64,000 nt of DNA, taken from Tetranychus cinnabarinus (lineage: Eukaryota; Arthropoda; Arachnida; Trombidiformes; Tetranychidae). The notes under the pieces were generated by a model that had not been told where the DNA came from, did no database searches, and saw only the letters and a program-made list of their open reading frames with translations. A program made the position numbers and the translations under genes. The DNA is taken from assembly GCA_022266195.1 (NCBI GenBank), contig WHVY01000001.1:2976001-3040000 (forward strand), read 5' to 3'. This document shows positions 37,621 to 47,849 of this stretch, in pieces. Positions within the stretch are counted from its first letter, which is position 1. The number at the start of each line of letters is the position of its first letter.

Positions 37621-37992
37621 TAACATTTATTGTTTTTAATTTTGAACATTATTGTAAATCATTATAAATTATTACTTCCATTGGAATAAAAGAGAGACAA
37701 ATTGATCAGAAAATAAATGGTCTAGTCAATTCATTTATGCATCAACAAATAGCATAAAACTGACACAAAAAACGTGAAGTAAACAAAATTAAATTATAAT
37801 ATGAGTTTGTACAAATATTTTGAATTTCATAGGTAAATAATTTCGAGCAAGTTTATTATTCAAGTTAAAAGTAGTTAGAGGAGCGGTGAAAGAGCCAGTA
37901 ATCATTATTCAGTTGCTTATAAAAGGCTGAAAGTGTCAGTTAAAGTATCGAAAGGTTTGCTATTCTATTATAATATTTTTTAAAATACTGAA
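37621..37992. promoter_or_regulatory. spacer and promoter of lipase copy 3
   Basis: TATAAAAG starts at 37918 and a TCAGTT initiator-like site lies at 37936-37941, only 20 bp further, in the conserved stretch TCAGTTAAAGTATC shared with copy 1. The ATG follows at 37993. The upstream part is AT-rich 3' flank of copy 2. Confidence 0.5.
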
Positions 37993-39672
37993 ATGGTAGA
38001 GCGTTTAGTTTTCATCGTCTTCTACTTTTGTATTGTTCATGCATCTTATGGATTAATTGTCGATGAAAATTCTGGATCAGTTGCAGAAACCAACCCTACC
38101 CTTGAAGAGGAACAAGCATTTATCCAGTTTACTGGTAAGACGGATCCAGATGAAGCAGCAACTTGTGGACAACTGATTGAGTCTCGAGGGTTTGAATACG
38201 AGGTCCATTATGTGACCACAGAAGATGGTTATATCCTTCAAAATTTTCGTATCATCAATCGTTATGCCAGAGAATCTCGAAAAAATCTTAAACCGGTCTT
38301 GTTATTGCATGCACTATTTAATTCATGTTCCGCCTGGATGTTCAATTCACCCGGTGGACACATAAAGTCATGGATAAATGGTCATCCACCAAATGACACT
38401 TCAGCTGAACTTGGATTCTTATTAGCCAACTTGGGCTATGATGTTTGGTTGATTAATGTTCGGGGAACATCTTATTCAACTAATCACACTCACCTTGACC
38501 CTGAAGGTAACAATCTTTGGCTATAAAGTTAGTTCAATATAACTCTTTCAATCTTTCTTTTCAGATCCTCAATTTTGGGATTACAGTTTCTACGAAATCG
38601 GAATTTACGATGTTACAGCAACAGTTGAATACATCAAAAAGGAAACTGGATTCGGTGAGTTTTTCTCGCAACTAAATTATAAACAATTTTCAGTAAAAAT
38701 TTTAAACATTTAAACCTCTTGCAAATTATTAGGTAGTTTTATGCGAAAGTCAGCATTTTGCTTAAATTTTTCCTGCGCAAGCATTTGAACGGTATAAATA
38801 GAAAAATTAAACCGATTATTGCAAATATCTGCCCATCTAAATGTACATTATGAGTTTTAACATCAATTATTTATCAATTTACAGATACAATTATCGTTGT
38901 TGGATTTTCTCAAGGAACAATCCAGTTGCTTATTCAAATGTCAGCAATACCAGGATATGACAAGAACTACGATCTCGTCATATTAATTACACCCATTGGA
39001 TTCCTTGGTGATAAAAGTGGAACGGTCGGCGCAATACCGATTCCTTTGTTTAAACAATATTTTAGTTCGCACAATGGCCCTTTTCCGCCAATGTCAGAAT
39101 TAGCTTTTGCTGCTCTTGATGTGCTTTGTAAGAAGCCGATTCTAACTCCTATTTGTACCTCACTCCTCGGTGGAATATTTGGTTTTGATTCGCAGCAACT
39201 AAATGCATCAAGAATCTATGTTAATGCAGGCTTACTCGATCGAACCTCAAACAAGAATTTGCTCCATTTTCTTCAATTCATTGAAACCGATCACCTCTGT
39301 TACTTTGACCATGGTGAGGAAAAGAATTACGAACTTTATGGATCTGCTGAACCTCCTGAGTTTCCGTTTTACAAGATTAATCCAAAGAAATTGGTATTTA
39401 TAAGTGGATTGAATGATCAATTGGCAACTCCAATAAATGTCCAAAATCTTAGGAATAGTCTTTGTGGTAAGAATCATGAAATGCAAGTCATTTATTTGGT
39501 CTAATAATAATATCTTTGCATTTCATCCACAGACAGGGTTGACACTGATCATGTAATCACAGATCCATATTTCAATCATGGTGACATTGTCATTGCAAAA
39601 GAAGCCTTTCCATATGTAAATGATGTTGTCAGCCGATTAATCGAAGAGAAAATGTTTCATGATGAACTGTAA
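37993..39672 (+). CDS. secreted acid lipase, cluster copy 3
   Basis: Exons 37993-38506, 38565-38654, 38885-39466 and 39533-39672 give 441 residues, the same architecture and phases as copy 1. An N-terminal signal peptide is visible (MVERLVFIVFYFCIVHASYG). The oxyanion motif is HALFNS (Ala replacing Gly). The elbow is GFSQG, the Asp is in GLNDQLATP and the His in FNHGDI. The polyadenylation signal AATAAA is at 39770. Intron 2 is longer (230 bp) than in copy 1. The stretch from late exon 1 to the start of intron 2 matches copy 1 almost base for base, while the first half of exon 1 is clearly diverged. Confidence 0.9.
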
Positions 39673-40681
39673 AACATCAAATCTGGAAACTGATTTCAAG
39701 TTTGGTAATTGGTTGGTAATTACAAAGATAGTAAAATATAATATGTTTCATTCGAAGTTTCAATCTGCAAATAAAAGACAAACTTTTAATTATTAAGGGC
39801 AAGGAAATTTTATTTAATATGCAAATAACTTGATTCAATTTTGGCCTTTTGATTTTTAAACTTCTGTCTACAACAAAAACATCATCAGCGCTGGAGAATG
39901 AGTTTGCTGGTGTCTTTCGAATATTGTCTTCTTAATTGGCGTATCGTTAACCATCAGGGAAAATCTAGGGCTTTCCCGGTGAATATTGAGCAAAAGAGCG
40001 AGAGTTTATTCCTTCTTCATTGCATTAAAACTTGAAAACTTTGCGTCTTTTGATGTAAGATTAAAATTGGTAGAAAGGCAAGAAGCGAATGCAAAACAAT
40101 AAATCACATTACTTGTCATTTTGAGGCTAAATGTGTTGACGAAGAATGCGAAACTTGAAAAATTTGAATTTACTTTTTCATTGACATGAATATTTCAATG
40201 TCAAATTTTGTCACTAATGTGCTCATCATGGAGAGTCCCAAAATTCACCTGAATATGAAAAAGATGTCATTTACAACTGTCGGTGAGTTATTTGATACAA
40301 TTGATCATTGTTAGCTTCACAGTATTCCATTTTTTCAAAATTTCAACTAATCTTGCGATTTACAAATCCAATTATTGTTCTATTTCGAATCGAAAAAATT
40401 TAGATATGGTACATTATGCTGCATTATGGTACATTCGATTGATTTGCATGTTAAACTTGAGACAAATAAACGATTTGCAACCATTTTAGTCTGCAAAGAA
40501 ATGATTGATTGGTAAAATGATTGAGAACCTAAAATGAGCATCTGTTGAGCCAAATCGTTACAATAAAACAATTAATTTTGCTACACTAAAATGCTGTTAA
40601 TTTCATATTTGTGCTTAAGTTGGTTAAATCACATCAAATTTGGGTACAAACGAGACATTTATGAAGATGCGAATGTTTTTT
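39673..40681. other. spacer with module copy 3
   Basis: 1 kb between lipase copies 3 and 4. It carries the TGCGTCTTTTGATG module at 40035-40165 and its extension to about 40270 (matching 33830-34080). An ORF at 40591-40818 overlaps the promoter and start of copy 4 in another frame and is not supported. Confidence 0.5.
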
Positions 40682-40717
40682 TATATAATAGGTTAATTGT
40701 AACAATTGCAATTAGTC
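40682..40717 (+). promoter_or_regulatory. TATA and initiator of lipase copy 4
   Basis: TATATAA begins at 40682 and TTAGTC has its A at 40714, a 32-bp spacing. The ATG at 40727 would then have a very short leader of about 13 nt. Confidence 0.5.
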
Positions 40718-40726
40718 CTAATCAAA

Positions 40727-42434
40727 ATGAATTACTGGATACATTCGGCAGTAGTTTTACTAGCAATTCAATTAGTTTTGTTAACCAATTCAACTTTAGT
40801 CAAGTTGATTGGACGTGAAACTGCGCTTGAAGCCCAACCTGAGAACCAAGTATTTGCTCGACAACAATTACTATTAGAGCCTTTTGAGCAGTCTGGTGAT
40901 GTTGCCTTAACTTGTGGCCAGTTTATCGCTTCTCGCGGTTTCGATTATGAGGTTCATTTTGTTACAACTGAAGATGGCTACATCTTGAAAAACTATCGCT
41001 TGTGGAGCAAGTACGCTAAGCAAGCATTGAATGGTCGACTCAAGCCTATCCTATTGATCCATGGACTTTTTTATTCTGCTTCAATTTGGTTAATGAATTC
41101 ACCCGATGGCGACATTTTACCTTGGAATAGCACAAGTCCGCCCGACGATAGATCAAACAGTTTGGCCTTTCACTTGGCCAATAAAGGTTATGATGTTTGG
41201 TTGTTGAACAACAGAGGAACTTCTTACTCTAGAAATCACACTAAATACGATACAAGATCAGGTACTTGAACATTCGATAATCACTAATTTAAACTGGTGC
41301 AAACATTTTCAACATTTGCGTATGTTCTCATTCAACTTCAACTATTAGATTCGAAATTTTGGGACTTTTCATTCTATGAAATGGGAATGTACGATTTGCC
41401 TGCAACAACTGAATACATCAAGAAAGTCACTGGTTATGGTAAGTTAATTTCAGCACAGCAAATCTGCGATTTGAAAACACTGCACACTTTTCGGGTTTTG
41501 CAATTGTGTTTTCTAATTCATTTGGATCCAAAGAAACAAAATGATCAATTCGATTGAAAGTAATTTAGAATTTCAATTTCTAACTCTTTTGTCCAAACTC
41601 GTATTTAATTCCGATTATGACAGAAAAAATTGTTCTTCTTGGCTATTCTCGAGGAACTCTTCAAACCTTTATTAAACTATCGCTTGATCCATCTTATTCA
41701 CAAAATTACGATCTGGTCATAATGGCTGCTCCAATTGCTTACCTTGGAAATACCAAAGGACTTGTGACTTTGTTTCCTCGCGAAGCCATATTCTATCGTC
41801 CATTGCACATATTGAATCGACTTTCCTTGCCACCTCGACTAGCAACATTTGACTCTATTCTAACGGTACTTTGCAGCTCACCATCTAACTATCACTTGTG
41901 CAGCAACCTGATGGGCCTTGCATTGGGTCCTGATGATGGTCAGCTCAACTTTACTCGAATACCCGTTTACTTGAGTCAAATAGACAAAACTTCAATCAAA
42001 GATTTACTTCACTTTTTACAAACCATGAACTATGATCAAGCTCGTCTTTACGACTATGGAATGGTTGAAAACTTAGTACGATATGGCAAACGAGAACCCC
42101 CTCGAATTCCCTTCGAAAATATACCCACCGACAATTTAGTTTTGATTAGTGGGTTGAATGATTATTTATCTACACCGGTTGGCATTGAAAAGCTGAGGCA
42201 CAAATTGAAGGGTGAGTTCATGACAAATTGTATTCGAGACGTCAATTTGTTCATCTGATTTTTGCGCTTGATTAATTGTTTACTCCATCTATTACAGGTA
42301 AACCTTTGGTTGATCATGTAATAACTTTTCCTTCATGGAATCATCTTGATTTTACTACTGCTGTTGATTGCTATAAATACTTTGTAAGTGTCGTTGATGA
42401 TATTTTGAATACATATTTACCTTTAAAAGTATAA
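40727..42434 (+). CDS. secreted acid lipase, cluster copy 4 (divergent subtype)
   Basis: Exons 40727-41261, 41349-41438, 41624-42211 and 42298-42434 give 449 residues. The first ATG in frame is 40727. A signal peptide (WIHSAVVLLAIQLVLLT) is followed by a longer N-terminal linker. This copy keeps the canonical oxyanion motif HGLF (H112, G113), has elbow GYSRG (S217, Arg in place of the usual Gln), Asp in GLNDYLSTP and a canonical SWNHLDF His. It is the parent-like relative of the broken copy 2 and of the fragment at 34138. The Gln after Ser normally contributes to the oxyanion hole, so GYSRG is unusual. AATAAA lies at 42496. Confidence 0.9.
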
Positions 42435-42736
42435 TAACGTTGTTTTTCAATGTTTAACATTGATGTAAATCGATATAAATTATTGTTTCTGTTGGAATAA
42501 AAGAGAGACAAATTGATCAGAAAATAAATGTTTTATTCAATTCATTTATGCATGAACAAATAACTTAAACAGCTGAATATGGAAAATTAAATGAAACAAT
42601 ACAGTATTTAATTTAATCATGAGTTTGTGTAAATATTTCTTATTTCGTAGGCTTAAAATGTCTTGAAAGTTTGCTGTGCAAATAAAATTAGTTACGAAAA
42701 CAGTGAAGTGTCAAGAAATAGCTACTCAGTTTCGTT

Positions 42737-42768
42737 TATATAATGTTTGGTTAAGTTAAAACTTAGTT
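42737..42768 (+). promoter_or_regulatory. TATA and initiator of lipase copy 5
   Basis: TATATAA begins at 42737 and the TTAGTT initiator-like A is at 42765, followed 50 bp later by the ATG. The flanking TTAGTTAAAG is shared, with minor changes, by copies 1 and 3. The rest of the 42435-42814 spacer is copy 4's 3' flank. Confidence 0.5.
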
Positions 42769-42814
42769 AAAGCGTCAAAAAGTGTTGCTAATTATTCTTA
42801 TTAATATTGCTGAA

Positions 42815-44463
42815 ATGGTGAAGTTTTTAGTTTTTATCGTTTTCTATGTTACAATTGTTCATGAATCTTATGGGTTAACCGATGATGAAGACTTTGGACC
42901 AGTGGCAGAAAATAATCCTACGCTTGATGAAGAAAAAGTATTTCTGCAGTTGGCTGGTAAGACCGACCCAGATGAAGTAGAAACTTGTGGGGAACTCATT
43001 GAGTCTCGAGGGTTTGAATACGAGGTTCATTATGTGACCACAGAAGATGGTTATATCCTCCAAAATTTCCGTATTATCAATCGTTATGCCAGAGAATCTG
43101 GAAAAAAACTCAAACCAATCTTGTTATTACATCCACTATTCGGATCGTGTTCAGTCTGGATGTTCAATTCACCTGGTGGGCATATAAAGCCGTGGATTAA
43201 TGGTCATCCACCAAAAGATAATTCTGCTGAACTTGCTTTCTTGTTGGCCAACTTGGGTTTCGATGTTTGGATGATTAATGTTCGAGGAACATCTTATTCA
43301 ACTAATCACACACATCTTGATCCTGAAGGTAACAATCCTTACCAAATTAGTACAGTATAATTAAATATCTTTCTTCTCAGATCCTGAGTTTTGGAATTAC
43401 AGTTTCTACGAAATCGGAATTTACGATGTTACAGCAACAGTTGAACACATCAAAAAGGAAACTGGATTCGGTGAGTTTTTATCGGAACTTATTAATAATA
43501 AACAATTTTCAACAACAACTTTCGAACGTTTTGAAAATGTTCGAATCTACTATGAATGTCGGTTCATGTTGATTGAATTGGCCAGTTTTGTCAATGCGCA
43601 GATTGAACCTTGAAAATATCTGACCATCTTAATGTACATTATGAGTTTTAACATCAATTTTAAAATTACAGAGACAATTATCGTTGTTGGATTTTCTCAA
43701 GGAACAATCCAGTTGCTTATTCAAATGTCAGCAATACCAGGATATGACAAGAACTACGATCTCGTAATATTAATTACACCCATTGGATTCCTTGGTGATA
43801 AAAGTGGAACGGTCGGCGCAATACCGATACCTTTGTTTAAACTATTATTTGGTTCGCGCAATGGCCCTTTTCCGCCTGTTTCAGGTTCAGTTTTTGCTGC
43901 ACTCGATTTGTTCTGTAGGCAGCCGATTGTGTCTCCTGCTTGTGTCACAATCCTCGGAGGGTTAGTTGGTCTCGATCCACAGCAACAAAATGCATCAAGA
44001 TATGGTGTTTATACAGGCTTACTCGATCGAACCTCAAACAAGAATTTACTCCATTATCTTCAATTCGTTGAAACCGATCACCTCTGTTACTTTGACCATG
44101 GCGAGGAAAAGAATTACGAACTTTATGGATCTGCTGAACCTCCTGAGTTTCCGTTTTACAAGATTAATCCAAAGAAATTGGTATTCATAAGTGGATTGAA
44201 TGATCAATTGGCAACTCCAATAAATGTACAAAATCTAAGGAATCATCTTTGTGGTAAGAACATTGAAATTCATTCCATTTATTTGATCAATTAATAATCG
44301 AATGCAACTCATTTCATCCACAGACAGGATCGATACTGATCATGTAATCACAGATCCGTATTTCAATCATGCTGACATTGTCATTGCAAAAGAATCCTTT
44401 CCATATTTAAATGATGTTGTCAGTCGATTAATCGAAGAGAAAATGCTCCATGATGAACTGTGA
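42815..44463 (+). CDS. secreted acid lipase, cluster copy 5
   Basis: Exons 42815-43328, 43381-43470, 43672-44253 and 44324-44463 give 441 residues. The ATG at 42815 begins the signal peptide MVKFLVFIVFYVTIVHESYG; the frame is open 33 bp further upstream but without an ATG. The oxyanion motif is HPLFGS, a Pro where Gly is expected. The elbow is GFSQG, the Asp is in GLNDQLATP and the His in FNHADI. Closest relatives are copies 1 and 3. Putative polyadenylation signal AATAAA is at 44572. The triad is intact, but a Pro in the oxyanion loop makes normal lipase kinetics uncertain. Confidence 0.9.
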
Positions 44464-44878
44464 AACATCGAATCTGGAGACTAATTTTCACGCAAGTTTA
44501 CTCTTAGGTTGCTAATTGCAAGTTAGATAGAAAAATCTGCTTCTATCAAAGTTTCAATCTTTACATTATTGAATAAAATACTAAATAAAAGGCTATATTT
44601 TTCTTAATTAAGTTCAACTTGATTATGAATTTCCATTTAATATGCAGATCATTTAGCTAAACAATAGCTTTGGAACTTATCATGAAAGCTTTTTTGGTGC
44701 AAATGTAAGTTCCGTCCGCGACAGGGATCATTCTTTTGCCATCATGAGCGTTATTGAAAAGCTTATTATAAGTTATATGAGTATACATATTAAATCTATT
44801 TTTTTAAATGACCTTTTAATTTTTTGACATTGACGCCAACTGAAATCATATATTATACTTCAATAATGGTACCTGTAA
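44464..44878. other. 3' flank of lipase copy 5
   Basis: AT-rich sequence with the polyadenylation region of copy 5. Nothing else is seen before the foldback element. Confidence 0.5.
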
Positions 44879-45257
44879 CAAGGAAAGGTGCCAAATTGGT
44901 ACGATTTTTTTCGATTTTTTTCTGGTTTATATTGTAGAGGACGAAAAATAATTAGATACACATTCTGGCTTTTTTTAAGCTAATGCGTGGTTATTGATTT
45001 TTAGGCACTTATAAGTTAGGATAATGCATTGAAGTCTATTGGAGTCACTGAAAAGTGATTCACAATTTTCATAAGGATTTCATTTTTCTGCTTTATGTTC
45101 TTCTCATTGACTACAATGCATCACTATCTTTGATTAAAATGCTTAAATATCAATAACCGCGCATTAGCTTAAAAAAGCCAGAATATGTGTCTAATTATTT
45201 TTCGTCCTCTACAATATAAAGCAGAAAAAAATCGTACGAATTGGGCACCTTCCCTTG
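44879..45257. mobile_element. 379-bp foldback/MITE-like element with TAA target duplication
   Basis: Arms of about 110-120 bp are inverted relative to each other. The left arm begins CAAGGAAAGGTGCC, later GTACGATTTTTTTC, TTGTAGAGGACGAAAAATAA and GGCTTTTTTTAAGCTAATGC. The right arm carries their reverse complements ending GGCACCTTCCCTTG. TAA flanks both ends (44876-44878 and 45258-45260). The central 140 bp hold no open frame, as expected for a non-autonomous element. Confidence 0.75.
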
Positions 45258-45260
45258 TAA

Positions 45261-45999
45261 GTAATGTAGTTGATGAGTTAGTGATACTTATATTTCATAT
45301 TAATAAACTCTGTTCTGAAATAAATGTGGATTAAATCGCAAAACCTTCAATTAGGCGAACTACAATTTTGATGCTGAGCTTAAATAAGGAGAATCAGTCC
45401 ACTAGACCTCATCAGTTTGTGCACAACTGTGCCGTATGAATAGTCCCTTGTTCTTGTTTACCATGTGTTGATATAGTTAAGAGAATTATTTTAATATTTT
45501 TCGATAGTATCAAAGAAGGAAAGATTGCATATGAAAAATCAAAGCATAGATAGTACATGAAGCTGAGAAAAACGGGTTTGAATTTCAAACTTTGACCTTG
45601 ATTTTCTCAAAAACTGCTGATCACAAAGAAAAAATTCTTACATAAAAAGTATTTTAATTATAGTTTATATCAGCTTACGAAGTCTGAGAGATTAACTCAA
45701 AGTGAGAATTTGTGACCATAGTCCTTTGAAACGTTTTAAAATCTTGACAGACTAATTTTCTTCAAAGTCTGTTATGCTGAAATAGTCAAACGTCTTTATG
45801 AGCAAGAAGCACATGCTGCGAAAACAATGGACTGCAACTCAAAGTCGTTACATATATCTGGATAATTCAATTGTATACACATTAATATATTTCATGATGC
45901 AAGAGGGAGAATTGAATCAGCAAACTTTAAAATTTACTAACAAGTCGAATTTGTAAGTTGAATCTATATGTATTTGAATCCTTTATTTAACTTATTTAC
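45261..45999. other. non-coding stretch between two foldback elements
   Basis: No gene. A TTTCAAACTTTGACC-TTGATTTTCTCAAAAACTG block near 45580 has a diverged counterpart near 47355, suggesting an older dispersed repeat. Confidence 0.4.
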
Positions 46000-46001
46000 T
46001 A

Positions 46002-46581
46002 ACCTGTTCGGAAAAAAGATTGGACGACAACTTTGCGAGGCTGTAAATGAGCTTATATGCAGACAAAATATAAAATTTTTAGATCAGTTCATCTGTCAAA
46101 CATTCGCGTTTACAATTCATGACATTTTACCGTTTTACTCAGAATAAGTCTCTTTTGAGACAAAATTTTTCATTTGACGGCAGAAATATGGTTTTTTAAA
46201 TAGATTAGACCTATTTTTGGCCTTTCCATTTGGCCATTTTGATCATTAACCTGTGAATGGCCATATTCACTTATTGCTACTTTAAACATCATTTTCTTTC
46301 CAAATTTTGGCTTTTTCACGAAACCTGACCGCATCAGGTACATTTTCAATGCGCTCAGTGATGCAGAGAAATATGAAATGAAAAAACATTTTCTTGAGCT
46401 GCGCTGTTCCATTTTCGATAACTAACTGAATCTTCTGTCAAGAAATTTCAAATTTTCACAAGACATTCTTTATACTCTTATTTACAAATCTACAAAAAAC
46501 TGTTGAAATATTCTCAATATTTTAACGTTTACTTCGATTTGCCACATCAAAGTTAACGTCCAATCTTTTCTCCGAACAGGT
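46002..46581 (-). mobile_element. degenerate Tc1/mariner-like element with TA target duplication
   Basis: Terminal inverted repeats start ACCTGTTCGGAAAAAAGATT on the left and have the reverse complement at the right end (GATTGGAC arm, CCGAACAGGT). TA flanks both sides (46000-46001 and 46582-46583). An 80-codon minus-strand open frame (46170-46412) contains KPKFGKKMMFKVAISEYGHS. That is reminiscent of the central VMFW-AIS-G segment of Tc1/mariner transposases, but the rest is missing. It is an inactivated or internally deleted copy. Confidence 0.55.
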
Positions 46582-46714
46582 TAGCTGTCAAAATGAAGTT
46601 TTTCGACATCCAGACGCTTGTATCTTTTGAACACGTTAGACGTTAACTTTCAAAGTAACAAAAATGGATAGAAAAATGTGTAAGTTTTCATTGGTAGCAT
46701 TTGAAAATTCTCTT

Positions 46715-47193
46715 TGCAAAGAACATGATACGAAAACTTGTCAAAGTCTAAAAGGTGCAAGTTCCGATGTATTAAATTTTTTCTTACTTCAATACAAGCC
46801 ATCCAGAACTTTTGCTCATTTCCTTTCTCATGGTGTTATATTCGTATCTTTGCGGTAATGTGATTGCGAGATATCGGAATTCAAGTTGGCAAATTTCCAC
46901 ATTGAATTCAAAAAATTCATTTAACCACCAAAATACATGAGGTGAATCTATTTTTTACTCAATCGAATTGTGATTCATAACTTTCAGACCGTATGCCTTA
47001 TAATTCTGAATCCTTAGGCTATTAGTACCATTGTAAACTATAAAAAACCATTGGAAATTATTGAAAAATAACACTGTGAACAAGAAAATGAGCAAAATTT
47101 TAGGATGGGGTGAGCCAAAACAAGAAAATTTCATATATCGGAACTTGCCACTTTTTCGACTGTGACAAGTTTTCGTATCATGATCTTTGAATG
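46715..47193. repeat. imperfect inverted repeat pair
   Basis: CATGATACGAAAACTTGTCA and the following GCAAGTTCCGATGTAT (about 46723-46776) recur inverted at about 47134-47184. The arms are about 70-80 bp and the loop about 350 bp. Element ends are not clear, so only the inverted repeat is claimed. Confidence 0.6.
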
Positions 47194-47778
47194 AGCAGAA
47201 TCCATATTTTAAATCATTGAGTTCTGGGCGAAAAGTTTATTGGTTAAGTTTTATGGTTTACTTATGGATTAGGGGTATAAGAGAAACTTTCTCTTTAAAG
47301 TAAAGAGTGGGAAACTGATGCCTCGACTGTATGAAGGGAAACCGAGGCCTTAAATTTGAACTCGATTTTTTCAAAAACTGTCGATCAGAAGAATTTTCAA
47401 TTTCTCAAACGGACTCAATTGTCACGCTCCTACAACACAAGCATCAAAAGATAGACTGGTAGTTTAACTTGTATATTTGTTTCTCAACTATTGATATCAA
47501 TTTACCGATCAAAACGCGTCTAAACAAGATGAATAAGAAAAATCAATAAATTGAACAAAAATAAAAACATTAGCAACTAAATTCTAAACGTCTAGTAAAT
47601 AATACGCAGCAAGTTAAATGTACTGAAAAGTTAATTTGAACGAATTCGAGTCTTTATAAGGTTTTTTGGTTTAGTCATTGTATTTGTTCAATTGTTTTCA
47701 AACAGTTTACTGGTTGAAATGCGGAAATTGAGTGACAACAGTTATATACATTGTATTTCATTAAAGCTAAGTATATGC
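47194..47778. other. spacer upstream of lipase copy 6
   Basis: No gene. The last 150 bp (from about 47640) are part of the inverted duplication shared with 60000-60200. Confidence 0.4.
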
Positions 47779-47849
47779 TATACAACTCTAATGGAAGTTG
47801 CAGCTTAGTATTTTTCAAATTTTTGCCTGTTGCCATTCTTAATATTGAA

